Source of the DNA: Aegilops tauschii subsp. strangulata
Taxonomy: Eukaryota > Streptophyta > Magnoliopsida > Poales > Poaceae
Reading direction: 5' to 3'
DNA: 64,000 bases
NCBI RefSeq assembly: GCF_002575655.3
Contig: NC_053035.3
Span: forward strand, 88,933,322-88,997,321
Shown: positions 1 through 12,359 of the stretch, in pieces
Layout of the letters: each line of letters begins with the position of its first letter
Position numbering within the stretch: position 1 is the stretch's first letter
Notes under the pieces: model-generated
What the model was told of the DNA's origin: nothing
Databases searched by the model: none
What the model saw: the letters and a program-made list of their open reading frames with translations, nothing else
Position numbers and translations under genes: made by a program

Positions 1-997
1 CAGTAAGGATGTTTTGTACATATGGTTATCCTCTATCAATCCATGCCCCTGTTTGCAATTATGGAGTGCCCTAGCATGTCTTAATCTTGCTCTACTTTTG
101 CTATAAAATGTTCCTGGAAGAATGTTAACATGATATTCAATTTTGCCAAGGTTGTTGTAGTTGATCCATAAATGCTATGAACTTGATCTTGCCATGGTTA
201 GCTTCATGAACATGCCATCTTGCTGCAGGTATGCTTGTTTTGTCATGCATTGCTTTGAGATGAGTGAATCGAGCTCACAAAGATGCCTTCTTAATTTATT
301 AATGCCATGCTCTGTTTTCTGCAGTCTGAAACCTGTTAACGAAACTTTCTATGTTTACATGGGTGCCATTATATCTTCGGTGCCTTTTTGGCTCATGATC
401 AGTAAGGGACTTTTGTCCTATGCATTTAGTAGATTCATGCCATGCCTTGTTTTGCTATGACAAGTTCCGGTAGCATGTGTTTTTCTTGCTCTGAACATTG
501 CTACCTGATGCTGTTTCAGCCATGTTCAGTATTTTCACTCTATGAAGCTGATATCTTTTGCACTTTTGCCATGCTTGTTTGAACCTGTTATTGTGTGATC
601 TAGCCGTAGCTCAGTGTTCATCTTTTGTGAAGAATCTCTTGTAGATCACTGCGATATGCTTTCTTGCTATGTTGGGATACCGTAGTATAGTTACTTGATG
701 TATTCTAAGTGGCATCGTGCTGTTAATCGCAGATTTGTGTCATTCTTGTTTTGCTTCCCATTGCAAACCGTGCATCCGTTTTCGGTGATCTTTATATCGA
801 TTTCGACCGAAATCATCTCATCTTTCCAGCGGCATACTTGTTTTGCCAATTTGATGCCTTGTTCATCATTTTTCTTCCGGAGCACGCATATGCATCGCAT
901 ATTACATCTCGCATATCATGCATGTATTGCATCATGTTGCTTGTGCATTTCCCGTGATTGATTGTGGTTCCATTGCTTGTGTTCTTGCTGTGGGTAG

Positions 998-2448
998 AGC
1001 CGGGAGATGAGTTCGTGAACAAGGAACCTGTTGAGTACGCTTACGAGGATCAAGCTTTTGACAACTCTGAGAACCTTGCAGGCAAGATGACCATACCCTC
1101 GATATCACTTCTATCTTTGCTTTGCTAGTTGTTCGCTCTATTGCTATGCTGCGCTACCTACCATTTGCTATATCATGCCTCCCATATTGCCATGTCAAGC
1201 CTCTAACCATCCTTTCCTAGCAAACCGTTGTTTGGCTAAGTTACCGCTTTTACTCAACCCTTGTTATAGCGTTGCTAGTTGCAGGTGAAGTTGAAGTTGG
1301 TTCCATGTTGGAACATGAATATTTTGGAATATCACAATATCTCTTATTTTATTAATGCATCTATATATGTGGTAAAGGGTGGAAGGCTCGGCCTTATGCC
1401 TGGTGTTTTGTTCCACTCTTGCCGCCCTAGTTTCCGTCATACCTGTGTTATGTTCCTTGATTTTGCGTTCCTTACGCGGTTGGATGATTTATGGGACCCC
1501 CTTGACAGATAGCTTTGAGTAAAACTCCTCCAGCAAGGCCCAACCTTGGTTTTACATTTGCCTACCTAAGCCTTTTTCCCTTTGGTTTTCGCGAGCCCGA
1601 GGGTCATCTTTATTTAACCCCCCCCCCCCCCCCGGCCAGTGCTCCTTCGAGTTTTGGTCCGAACCGAGCAGCCTGCGGGGCCACCTCGGGGAAACTCGAG
1701 GCCTGGTTTTACTCGTAGCTTTACTTATCCCGTGTGCCCTGAGAACGAGATATGTGCAGCTCCTATCGGGATTTGTCGGCACATCTGGCGGCTTTGCTGG
1801 TCTTGTTTTACCATTGTCGAAATGTCTTGTAAACTGGGATTCCGAGACTGATCGGGTCTTCCCGGGAGAAGGTTTATCCTTTGTTGACCGTGAGAGCTTA
1901 TAATGGGCTAAGTTGGGACACCCCTGCAAGGTATTATCTTTCGAAAGTCGTGCCCACGGTTATGAGGCAGATGGGAATTTGTTAATGTCCGGTTGTAGAG
2001 AACTTGACACTTGGTTTAATTAAAATACATCAACCGCGTGTGTAGCCGTGATGGTCTCTTTTCGGCGGAGTCCGGGAAGTGAACACGGTCTGGGTTATGA
2101 ATGAACGTAAGTAGTTTCAGGATCACTTCTTGATCATTTCTAGCTTCGCGACCATTGCGTTGCTCCTCTTCTCGCTCTTGTTTGCGTATGTTAGCCACCA
2201 TATATGCTTAGTGCTTGCTGCAGCTCCACCTCATTACCCCATCCTTCCTACAAGCTTAAATAGTCTTGATCTCGTGGGTGTGAGATTGCTGAGTCCTCGT
2301 GACTCACAGATTCTACCAAAACAGTTGCAGGTGCCGACGATACCAGTGCAGATGACGCAACCGAGCTCAAGTGGGAGTTCGACGAGGAACGTGGGAGTTC
2401 GACGAGGAACGTGGTCGTTACTATGTTTCGTTTCCTGATGATCAGTAG
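998..2448 (+). other. split small acidic reading frame in LTR of G (broken)
   Basis: A short open segment (998-1081) follows a GTAG acceptor-like site and reads EPGDEF...DNSENLAG. It ends CAG|GCAAG, which fits a GC-type 5' splice site. The second segment starts after TTGCAG at 2330, in phase with the first, is rich in Asp and Glu, and ends near a TAG at 2446-2448. A tandem 20-bp duplication (2371-2390 and 2391-2410) shifts the frame in this copy; with one unit ignored the frame would end in a [13 protein letters not shown] tail. The layout matches the LTRs of E and F. The splice sites are inferred and no start codon is evident. Confidence 0.4.
2290..2306 (+). promoter_or_regulatory. hairpin before acidic exon in G
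   Basis: TGAGTC (2290-2295), a 5-base loop and GACTCA (2301-2306) form a perfect inverted repeat, 24 bases before the inferred acceptor at 2330. Similar hairpins occupy the matching place in E and F. Confidence 0.45.
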
Positions 2449-2729
2449 TGGAGCCCAGTTGGGACGATCGGGGATCTAGCATTTGGGGTTATCTTATTTT
2501 CATTTGGATTTGACCGTAGTCGGTCTATGTGTGGATTTTTGGATGATGTATGTATTAATTTATGTATTGTGTGAAGTGGCGATTGTAAGCCAACTCTCGT
2601 TATCCCATTCTTGTTCATTACATGGGGTTGTGTGAAGATGACCCTTCTTGCGACAATACCTACAATGCGGTTATGCCTCTAAGTTGTGCCTCGACACGTG
2701 GGAGATATAGCCGCATCGTGGGCGTTACA

Positions 2730-5512
2730 CTAGGGGCGTTAAACGATAGCGCTTGTTGGGAGGCAACCCAATTTTATTTTTGTTTCTTGCTTTTTGTTTC
2801 TATTTAGTAATAAATAATTCATCTAGCTTCTGTTTATATACGTTTGTATGTTTTAGTTAGTGTCTGTGCCAAGTAGGACCTTTGGGAAGACGTGGGTGAA
2901 GTCTTCGTGATCTTGCTGTAAAAAACAGAAACTTTAGTGCTCACAAGATTAGCTGCCATCTATTACTGGAGAGTGCTTTTAGGTTGATTATTTTTGCAGA
3001 TGATTAATAGACAAATTCCTCATGTCCACAAATTTATGTCAGAATTTTTGGAGTTACATAAATATACGATTGATACAGATTGCTACAGACTATTCTGTTT
3101 TTGACAGATTCTGTTTTTCGCGTGTTGTTTGCTTATTTTGATGAATCTATGGCTAGTATCGGGGGGTATGAACCATATAGAAGTTGGAATACAGTAGTTT
3201 TAACACAAATATAAATAAATAATGAGTTAATTACAGTACCTTAAGGTGGTGATTTTTTTGCTTATACTAACGGAGCTCATGAGATTTTCTGTTGAGTTTT
3301 GTGTTGTGAAGTTTCCAAGTTTTGGGTAAAGATTTGATGGATTTTAGAACAAGGAGTGGAAAGGACCTAAGATTAGGTATGCCCAAGGCACCCCATGGTA
3401 AATTCAAGGACAACCAAAAGCCTAAGCTTGGGGATGCCCCGGAAGGCATCCCCTCTTTCGTCTTCGTCTATCGGTTACTTTACTTGAGGCTATATTTTTA
3501 TTCACCACATGATATGTGTTTTGCTTGCAGCATCTTGTATGATTTGAGTCTTTGCCTTTTAGTTTAACACAATCATCCTTGATGTACACACCTTTTGGAG
3601 AGACACACATGAATCGGAGTTTATTAGAATACTCTATGTGCTTCACTTATCTCTTTTGAGCTAGATAATTTTGCTCTAGTGCTTCACTTATATCTTTTTA
3701 GAGCACCGTGGTGGTTTTATTTTATAGAAATTATTGATCTCTCATGCTTCACTTATATTATTTTGAGATTCTTATAAAACAGCATGGTAATTTGCTTTGG
3801 CTATAAAATTAGTCCTAATATGATGAGCATCCATGATGGGTATAATAAAAACTATCATATACAGGGCATTGAATACTATGGGAAGTTTGATACTTGATGA
3901 TTGTTTTGAGATATGAAGATGGTGATATTAGAGTCATGCTAGTAGAGTAGTTGTGAATTTGAGAAATACTTGTTCTAAAGTTTGTGATTCCCGTAGCATG
4001 CACGTATGGTGAACCGTTATGTGATGAAGTCAGAGCATGATTTATTTATTGATTGTCTTCCTTATGAGTGGCGGCCGGGGACTAGCGATGGTCTTCTCCT
4101 ACCAATATATCCCCCTAGGAGCATGTGCGTAGTACTTCATTTCGATAACTAATAGATTTTTGCAATAAGTATGTGAGTTCTTTATGACTAATGTTGAGTC
4201 CATGGATTATACGCACTCTCATCCTTCCACCATTGCTAGCCTCTCTAATACCACGCACCTTTCGCCGGTATCATACACCCACCATATACCTTCCTCAAAA
4301 CAGCAACCATACCTACCTACTATGGCATTTCCATAGCCATTCCGAGATATATTGCCATGCAATTGTGCACCATTCCGTTTGTTATGACACGCTCCATCAT
4401 TGTCATATTGCTTTGCATGATCATGTAGTTGACATCGTATTTGTGGCAAAGCCACCTTTATAATTCTTTCATACATGTCACTCTTGATTCATTGCATATC
4501 CCGGCACACCGCCGGAGGCATTCACATAGAGTCATATTTTGTTCTAAGTATTGAGTTGTAATTCTTGACTTGTAAGTAAATAAAAGTGTGATGATCATCA
4601 TTATTAGAGCATTGTCCCAAGTGAGAAAAGGATGATGGAGACTATGATTCCCCCACAAGTCGGTACGAGACTCCGGACTAAAAAAAAGAGGCCATAAAAA
4701 AAGAAAAAAGGCCCAAACAAAAAAATGAGAGAAAAAGAGAGAAGGGACAATGTTACTATCCTTTTACCACACTTGTGCTTCAAAGTAGCACCGTGATCTT
4801 CATGATAGAGAGTCTCCTATGTTGTCACTTTCATATACTAGTGGGAATTTTACATTATAGAACTTGGCTTGTATATTCCAATGATGGGCTTCCTCAAAAT
4901 GCCCTAGGTCTTCGTGAGCAAGCTAGTTGGATGCACACCCACTTTGTTTCTTTTGTTGAGCTTTCATACACTTATAGCTCTAGTGCATCCGTTGCATGGC
5001 AATCCCTACTCAATCACATTGATATCTATTGATGGGCATCTCCATAGCCCGTTGATACGCCTAGTTGATGTGAGACTATCTTCTCCTTTTTGTCTTCTCC
5101 ACAACCACCATTCTATTCCACATATAGTGCTAGGTCCATGGCTCACGCTCATCAATTGTGTGAAAATTGGAAAAGTTTGAGAACATCAAAAGTATGAAAC
5201 AATTGCTTGGCTTGTCATCGGGGTTATGCATGATTTAAATATTTTGTGTGATGAAGATAGAGCATAGCTAGACTATATGATTTTGTAGGGATAACTTTCT
5301 TTGGCCATGTTATTTTGAGAAGACATGATTGCTTTGTTAGTATGCTTGAAGTACTATCATTTTTATGTCAATATTAAACTTTTGTCTTGAATCTTTCGGA
5401 TGTGAACATTCATGCCACAATAAAGAAAATTACATTGAGAATTATGCTAGGTAGCATTCCACATCAAAAATTATGTTTTTATCACTTTCCTACTCGAGGA
5501 CGAGCAGGAATT
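2730..5512 (+). other. non-coding internal 3' region of A
   Basis: There is no credible coding frame. An A-rich purine stretch lies around 4678-4742. The conserved 20-mer with a polypurine core is at 3414-3433. The remainder is ordinary AT-rich retrotransposon 3' untranslated sequence. Confidence 0.6.
3414..3433 (+). promoter_or_regulatory. second polypurine-like motif in A (candidate central PPT)
   Basis: CCAAAAGCCTAAGCTTGGGG occurs here and, identically, at 52583-52602 in element D. Its AAGCTTGGGG core repeats the motif directly before the 3' LTR of A (5513). The spacing from core to core is about 2.1 kb in A and 2.0 kb in D. Function is inferred. Confidence 0.4.
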
Positions 5513-5525
5513 AAGCTTGGGGATG
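5513..5525 (+). promoter_or_regulatory. LTR-adjacent polypurine motif of A
   Basis: AAGCTTGGGGATG ends two bases before the LTR start TGATACG. This is the position of the plus-strand primer in LTR retrotransposons. Confidence 0.6.
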
Positions 5526-5527
5526 CT

Positions 5528-7111
5528 TGATACGTCTCCAACGTATCTATAATTTTTTATTGTTCCATGCTATTATATTATCTGTTTTGGATGTTTAATG
5601 GGCTTTATTATGCACTTTTATATTATTTTTGGGACTAACCTATTAACCGAAGGCCCAGTGCAAATTGCTGTTTTTTACCTATTTCAGTGTTTCGCAGAAA
5701 AGGAATATCAAACGTAATCCAAACGGAATGAAACCTGCGCGAGGATCGTTTTTGTAACAAACGCAATCCATGAGACTTGGAGTGGACGTCAAGGAAGCAA
5801 CAAGGCGGCCACGAGGTAGGGAGGCGCGCCCAGGGGGGTAGGCGCGCCTCCCACCCTCCTGGGCCCCGCGTGGCTCCACCGACCTACTTCTTTTGCCTAT
5901 ATATACTCATATACCCTGAAAACATCTAGGAGCACCGCGAAACCCTATTTCCACCGCCGCAACCTTTTGTACCCGTTAGATCCCATCTTGGGGCCTTTTT
6001 CGGCGCTCTGTCGGAGGGGGAATCGATCATGGAGGGCTTCTACATCAACACCATAGCCTCTCCGATGATGTGTGAGTAGTTTACCACAGACCTTCGGGTC
6101 CACGGTTATTAGCTAGATGGCTTCTTCTCTCTTTTGGATCTCAATACAAAGTTCTCCTCGATTCTCTTGGAGATCTATTCGATGTAATTCTTTTTGCGGT
6201 GTGTTTGTCGAGATTCGATGAATTGTGGGTTTATGATCAAGATTATCTATGAACAATATTTGATTCTTCTCTAAATTCTTATATGCATGATTTGATATCT
6301 TTGCAAGTCTCTTTGAATTACCAGTTTGGTTTGGCGTACTATATCGATCTTTCTTGCAATGGGAGAAGTGCTTAGCTTTGGGTTCAATCTTGAGGTGTCC
6401 TATCCCAGTGATAGCAGGGGCAGTAAGGCACGTATTGTATTGTGTCCATCGAGGATAAAAAGATGGGGTTTATAGCATATTGCTTGAGTTTATCCCTCTA
6501 CATCATGCCATCTTGCCTAATGCGTCACTCTGTTCTTATGAACTTAATACTCTAGATGCATGCTGGATAGCGGTCGATGTGTGGAGTAATAGTAGTAGAT
6601 GCAGAATCGTTTCGGTCTACTTGTCACGGACATGATGCCTATATACATGATCATGCATAGATATTCTCATAACTATGCGTTTTTCTATCAATTGCTCGAC
6701 AGTAATTTGTTCCCCCACCATAAAATTTGCTATCTTGAGAGAAGCCACTAGTGAAACCTATGGCCCCCGGGTCTATCTTCCATCATATTAATCTCCCGCC
6801 AGCTATCTCTTTCTGTCGCCGTTTATTTTGCAATCTTTACTTTTCCTTCTATACAACAAAAATACCAAAAATATTTATCTTATTATTTCCATCAGATCTC
6901 ACTTTTGCAAGTGGCCGTGAAGGGATTGACAACCCCTTTATCGCGTTTGTTGCAAGGTTCTTGATTGTTTGTGCAGGTACGAGGGACTTGCGTGTAGTCT
7001 CCTACTGGATTGATACCTTGGTTCTCAAAAACTAAGGGAAATACTTACGTTACTTTGCTGCATCACCCATTCCTCTTCAAGGGAAAACCAACGCATGCTC
7101 AAGAGGTAGCA
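5528..7111 (+). repeat. 3' LTR of A
   Basis: The LTR starts TGATACGTCTCCAACG and ends GGTAGCA. It contains a GC-rich GGCGCGCC-type U3 block (about 5822-5850) and a TATATATA promoter-like motif at 5898-5905. The partner LTR is outside the window. The right boundary is supported by a switch to the gag frame of B. Confidence 0.75.
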
Positions 7112-7292
7112 CGGCGCGATACGCGATGACGTATACCCGGCCCAGAACGTGACTTATGTCGTCTTCACCAGCCTCGACGACGACAAACGCAGCGAGCGCC
7201 TCCTTCGGCAGGAGGTGAACACCGTCATCCCGGCCAAGCCGGAGTACATGTACTAGTCGGAGCGCCCAGTCACCTGGACTCGGGAGGAGCAC
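7112..7292 (+). pseudogene. gag remnant of element B
   Basis: The frame reads from just inside A's border through motifs such as YVVFTSLDDD and RQEVNTVIPAKPEY to the insertion point of C. One in-frame TAG near 7252 replaces what is probably a Trp codon. The frame resumes at 16486 with protease sequence, so this is the stretch just upstream of the protease. The N-terminal gag half is outside the window or lost. Confidence in the assignment rests on the clean frame continuation across C. Confidence 0.7.
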
Positions 7293-7760
7293 TGAGGAAG
7301 TCCTGGACTAAGGGTTCCTCGAGCGTCCGGCCTGTTGGACATGGGACGGACTGATGGGCTGTGAAGATACAAGACCGAAGATTCTCACCCGTCCGGACGG
7401 GACTCTCCTTGGCGTGGAAGGCAAGCTTGGTGTTCGGATATGAAGATTCCTTTCTCTATAACCGAATTTGTACAACCCTAGTCCCCTCCGGTGTCTATAT
7501 AAACTGGAGGGTTTAGTCCATAGGGACAATCATAATCATACAGGCTAGACTTCTAGGGTTTAGCCATTACGATCTCGTAGTAGATCAACTCTTGTAATAC
7601 TCATATTCATCAAGATCAATCAAGCAGGAAGGAGGGTATTACCTCCATAGAGAGGGCCCGAACCTAGGTAAACATCGTGTCCCCTGTCTCCTATTACCAC
7701 CGACCTTAGACGCACAGTTCGGGACCCCCTACCCGAGATCCGTCGGTTTTGACACCGACA
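7293..7760 (+). repeat. 5' LTR of C
   Basis: Starts TGAGGAAGTCCTGG and ends GACACCGACA. A TATATAAA box lies at 7496-7503. The LTR type is a common Triticeae one, with a usual start close to TGAGGGAGTCCTGGA as in the 3' copy. Confidence 0.85.
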
Positions 7761-7783
7761 TTGGTGCTTTCATTGGGAGTTCC
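7761..7783 (+). other. primer-binding region of C
   Basis: TTGGTGCTTTCATTGGGAG directly follows the 5' LTR, where the tRNA primer binds. I could not assign the tRNA with confidence. Confidence 0.45.
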
Positions 7784-7807
7784 ATTGCGTCGTCTTCAAG
7801 AGGTTCG

Positions 7808-10426
7808 ATGGCCCCGTCAATCATCTACAACAATGCTGTCCAGGGGGAGTTTTTCTCCCCAGACAGATCTTCGTATTCGGCGGCTTCACACTACGGGCCA
7901 ACTCGCTTGGCCATCTAGAGCAGATCGACAGCTACGCCCCTGGCCATCAAGTCAGGTTTGGAAGCTTGAAATACGTTGCAGATACCCGTGGAGTCTTGAT
8001 CTTCAACGGATTCGAGCCCATGGTTGCCGCTCCCTGCCACTTCGATGAGCCGCTCCCTGTCATCGGACCATACCAAGGAGATAGCACCTATAAGTGCTCC
8101 GGCCCTAGATCTGGAGCAGATTGCGCCATCCGAGGACGGGAAGCTCAACCCCGCCACGGGAGCCGTAGACTCAGTGGTGCTGGAGCCGCACACAGACCCA
8201 ACCTCGAGCATGACCTGTGTCACCGGAACCACTGATTGATCTCCGGCCACAGGTTCCGAACCACACGCGCCCACGTCCGTCGAGCCCGATCAGGCATCGG
8301 TCGTCAAATTCAGCGCCGCGGACATCTTCCGGCACTCACCTTTAGGCGATGTGCTGAACTCATTAAAAACCCTCTCCTTAGCAGGAGACTCACAACCGAA
8401 TTATATCCGGTTCGAACTAGGGGTTGATGACGGGGAACTTCGCTTCCCACCCACCTCCCACTTCATAGCCACTGTCGAGGACTTAACCGACATGCTCGAT
8501 TATGGCTCCGAAGACATCGACGGTATGGACGACGATGCCAGAGAAGAGGAGGCCCAAAACCCGCCATTTACCGAACGCTGGACGGCCACTTCCTCGTATG
8601 ACGTATACATGGTGGATACACCTAAAGAGAATAGCGGCGACGACAAGGAAGACCCAGTCGAGGATAAACCTCCTGAGATACAGCCAAAGCACCGACAGCA
8701 GCGGCGCCGCTTAAAGTCGCGCCATGGAAAAGATAGCAATACCGGCACAGGAGAAAACAATACTCCGGACGATGCCGGAGACAATGAAGACCCCGTTGAG
8801 CCAACTTCCGGACAGGACGAACAGGGAAACGGGCAAGTTAGCCCTGATGAACAGGACATAAACGAAGACTCGGAGGACATTAATTATCTTCCGCTCTCCG
8901 AGGATGAGGTGAGGCTCGTCAACAAGGATTTCATCGTGCCTGAGGAACCTCTCGAGCAGGAGCGCTTTAAGCGCCGGCTAATAGCCACTGCAAAGAGCCT
9001 GAAAAAGAAGCAGTAGCAGCTTCAAGCTGATCAAGATCTGCTCAACGATAGATGGACTAATGTCCTAGCAGCCGAGGAATACATCCTCGAGCGCCGAGCC
9101 AAAAGTTATCCGCAGCGCAAATTGCTACCTCAATTTGATGACGAGGCGCTGGAGCCCGTACCATCATCGCGCAATGCGGCTGACCGACCACCACGTGACC
9201 GGGACAAAGCGGCAACTCGAGCCAAACACCAGCCCGTACTACCTCACCATAAAGGCAGAGATAAAACAGCTCTAGGACATACATATGACCTGTGCCAGGA
9301 CTTGGACAGTAGAGCAGGTCAGAACAGATCGATCTATGGATCGTGGGGGCATGCCCCGACACGCGACAACGACTACCTAGCCGGACGCAACAATCATAAT
9401 CACGCCCGGGCCAAGAACCGTAGACGGACTCCATCTGAGCTACGTCGCGACGTGGCCCAATATCGAGGCGCCGCACACCCCCTTTGCTTCACTGACGAGG
9501 TAATGGAGCATGAATTCCCAGAAGGGTTTAAACCCGTAAACATCGAATCATATGATGGGACAATAGACCCCGTGGCATGGATCGAGGATTTTCTTCTCCA
9601 TATTCATATGGCCTGCGGTGATGATCTCCATGCCATCAAATACCTCCCACTAAAACTCAAAGGACCAGCTCGACACAGGTTGAACAGTCTACCCGAAAAC
9701 TCCATTGGCAGCTAGGAGGACTTGGAACAAGCCTTCCTCGACAACTTCCAAGGCACATATGTCCGACCTCCGGATGCCGACAACTTAAGTCACATAATTC
9801 AACAGCCTGGAGAGTCGGCCAGGAAATTCTGGACTAGATTCTTAACCAAAAAGAACCAGATCGTTGACTGTCCGGATGCCGAAGCCCTAGCGGCCTTTAA
9901 ACATAGCATCCGGGACGAATGGCTCGCCCGACACCTTGGCCAAGAAAAGCCGAAGTCCATGGCAGCCCTCACGACGCTTATGACTCACTTTTGCGCGGGC
10001 GAAGATAGCTGGCTAGCTCGTAGCAATAACAATGCAAGCGAACCTGGCACTTCGGAAGCCAGAAATAGCAACGGCAAGCCCCGACGCAACAGACACGAGC
10101 GTCGAAGCAACGGTGATAATACCGACGACACGGCGGTCAACGCCGCATTCAGTGGCTCCAAGTCCGGCCAGCGGAAGAAGCCGTTCAAAAGGAACAATTC
10201 GGTCTCATCCAGGTTGGACCGCATACTCGATCGTCCATGCCAGATACATGGCACCCCCGATAAACCAGCCAATCACACCAACAGAAGTTGCTGGGTTTTT
10301 AAACAGGCCGGCAAGATAAATGTCGAGAACAACGATAAGGGGTCGCAAAGCGGGGACGACGACGAGGAGCCCCGTCCACCGAACACGGGGGGCAGAAGAA
10401 GTTTCCCCCTCAGGTCAAAACGGTGA
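7808..10426 (+). pseudogene. gag of element C (decayed)
   Basis: One frame runs from ATG 7808 (MAPSIIYNNAVQGEF...) to 10426 and is interrupted by several in-frame stops (for example near 7916, 8237, 9014 and 9713). The middle is acidic and low in complexity. The retrotransposon gag domain lies at about 9480-9990, with motifs such as YDGTIDPVAWIEDF and ARKFWTRFL. A basic region with a CQIHGTPDKPANHTNRSCW cysteine/histidine cluster follows near 10240. Gag forms the particle that packages the RNA. A frameshift near 10395 separates it from protease. Confidence 0.8.
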
Positions 10427-11143
10427 ACATGATATACGCTACCCGTATCCCCAAGAGGGAGCGCAAGCGCGCGCTCAGGGACGTCTTTGCGATAGAGCCA
10501 GTCGCCCCAAAATTTAATCCATGGTCGTCATGCCCGATCACCTTCGATCGCAGGGATCATCCAACCAGTATCCGTCATGGCGGTTCAGCCGCACTGGTCC
10601 TCGACTCAATAATTGATGGATTCCACCTGACGCGAGTCCTCATGGATGGTGGCAGCAGCCTCAACCTGCTCTATCAGGATACGGTTCGCAAAATGGCATC
10701 GATCCATCAATGATCAAGCCCACCAAAACTACCTTAAAGGAGTCATACCAGGTGTAGAGGCCCATTGTTCGGGCTCAATCACAATGGAAGTTGTCTTCGG
10801 GTCCCCGGACAACTTCAGAAGGGAAGAGTTGATCTTCGATATCGTCCCCTTCCATAGTGGCTATCATGCACTGCTCGGACGAACCGCATTCGCTCGATTT
10901 AATGCGGTTCCACACTATGCTTATCTCAAGCTCAAGATGCCCGAACCACGCGGGGTCATAATAGTCAATGGAAACATGGAGCGTTCCCTCCGTACTGAAG
11001 AACACACTGCGGCCCTGGCAGCGGAAGTACAGAGCGGCCTTTTAAGGCGGAATTTTAATTCAGCGGCCAAGCTCCCAGACACTGTCAAACGAGTCCGGAC
11101 TACTCCGCAGCTTGACAGTCCGGCTTGTCAGGAGTCAGACTAG
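10423..11143 (+). pseudogene. aspartic protease region of C
   Basis: The protease cleaves the gag polyprotein. The catalytic motif appears as VLMDGGSSLNLLY (DGG in place of the common DSG/DTG, as is usual in Tat-type elements), and the second half carries HALLGRTAFARFNAVPHYAYLKLKMP. A frameshift near 10700 splits the two halves between frames. A stop follows at 11141-11143, and no reverse transcriptase sequence follows. Similarity to the protease of B is clear (shared MDGGSS/IDGGSS, HALLGR and VPHYxYLKxK). Confidence 0.8.
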
Positions 11144-12359
11144 CAATTCGGTCTCCATCTCCGTCCTGACCAAATGGCGGCATATGTACCGCGCACATAT
11201 AACTACGCACTCAAAATACCATCGGCAGAGACGGAGGCATAACCAGACTGTGATCCACAATACGGCTTCGACCTTCCCCGGACAAACATACTTTCACTTT
11301 TCTTTTTATCCTTTTCAGGAATCTTTTTCCATAGGCCCCTAGCAGCGGTCTGATCATCAGTCCTTTCGAAGGATGGATACACCAAGGTGGCAGGCGGCAC
11401 AGACGTGTGGGGGAATCTCTAGGCATTCTCTTCGACGATCGTCCTACCTGTTTTCAGGACCCGCACGCCGCTGCCCCTTGGCCTTGGCATGTTAAATAAC
11501 CAGGTTGCTTATCGCATATTTGTACAAATACGTTTTGACGCATCAATCAAATTATAACGAGAACTGTTCGCAGCCCAACTTATGTGGCACTAGCTTACAA
11601 TTTCATTTTATTTCGTTATGCTTATTGATTGCATACGTACACTTTGGTACGCTTTAATTTGCCAGGGGCTTCACTACGCTCCATACTATGGCAACAAAGT
11701 CCGAACACTTTACAGTATAGTTCGGTGCCCCGAATTTCAGCATTATATGCATTGGCTCCAAATCATGTCTTTGGTCAATAGTTGGGTTGCCCGGCTCCTG
11801 TGCTTACTACCTTATGTTCCACTCTATCGGCTAGGGTAGTAAAGGGAGAACTACTGCTATTGTGTCCTGGTTTACCCAGATGAGCACCTCAATAGAGAAA
11901 GCCGAAAATTCACTGTCATGATGTGGCGTGAGCCGGTCAGCTGTTCGGAGGTTACAAATCCTTCACGATTTTTTCAGCATTATGCGATGGATCGGCCTCA
12001 GTCCGATCAGGTGTTTACAGCACCCTAGTCCGGTTTAAATGCTAACTAGGGGCTGCGCCTACATTTTTATTGTCAAACTCCTATGGCTAAGTGAGGGTGA
12101 TAAAGCCACATAGTCCGATTGCCTGGTTCGTTGCGCTAAGCACCTCCTTCAAGGACCAAAATTTTGGATCAAGAGTGTTTAGATTACATCCCCAACACCC
12201 CCGTACTACCTACGTGGGGGCTGAAGCCGACGACTGGCCAACTCTCAGATTTACCAAAAACGGCCACACAGGAGGTAAAATTTTAAATAAACAATAACAA
12301 ACATTATATTACATAACGATCTTGTTTCATCATACAAGGCAAAGATAACACGAATGTAT
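11144..12359. other. non-coding spacer of C
   Basis: This 1.2-kb stretch lies between protease (plus strand) and the 3' end of the antisense gene (minus strand). I see no credible coding frame and no polymerase remains. Only T-rich and CCGA-rich ordinary sequence is seen. Confidence 0.6.

Larger units (their letters stand above)
1..2729 (+). mobile_element. 3' part of a long Gypsy-type LTR (element G)
   Basis: No long coding frame is present. The piece ends with GGCGTTACA at 2729, the TG...CA-type end expected of an LTR, and element A sequence starts at 2730. The left end is outside the window, so a solo LTR cannot be told from a 3' LTR. Orientation is taken from the split acidic reading frame at 998-2448, which reads on the plus strand. 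The sequence is of a type I recognise from wheat and barley Gypsy repeats, but I cannot name the family with certainty. A run of 16 C lies at 1618-1633. Confidence 0.6.
2730..7111 (+). mobile_element. 3' end of an Athila-lineage Gypsy element (A)
   Basis: The fragment comprises about 2.8 kb of non-coding internal sequence and a full 3' LTR (5528-7111). Its left part is interrupted by G and lies outside the window. It resembles the abundant Sabrina/WHAM/Fatima group of Triticeae (name tentative). It is inserted in the gag of element B, whose reading frame appears directly after 7111. The AAGCTTGGGG polypurine motif next to the LTR and the TGATACGTCTCC LTR start are shared with element D, placing both in the same lineage. 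Confidence 0.75.

Noticed and set aside
1618..1633. C-run, with the G-runs at 43591-43604 and 57421-57447, as functional signals
   Set aside because: These are simple homopolymers in repeat DNA, possibly inflated by sequencing or assembly error.
7749..8427. Plus-strand frames other than the gag frame at the start of C
   Set aside because: The frame from ATG 7808 matches the frame of the later gag domain. The others are shadows.
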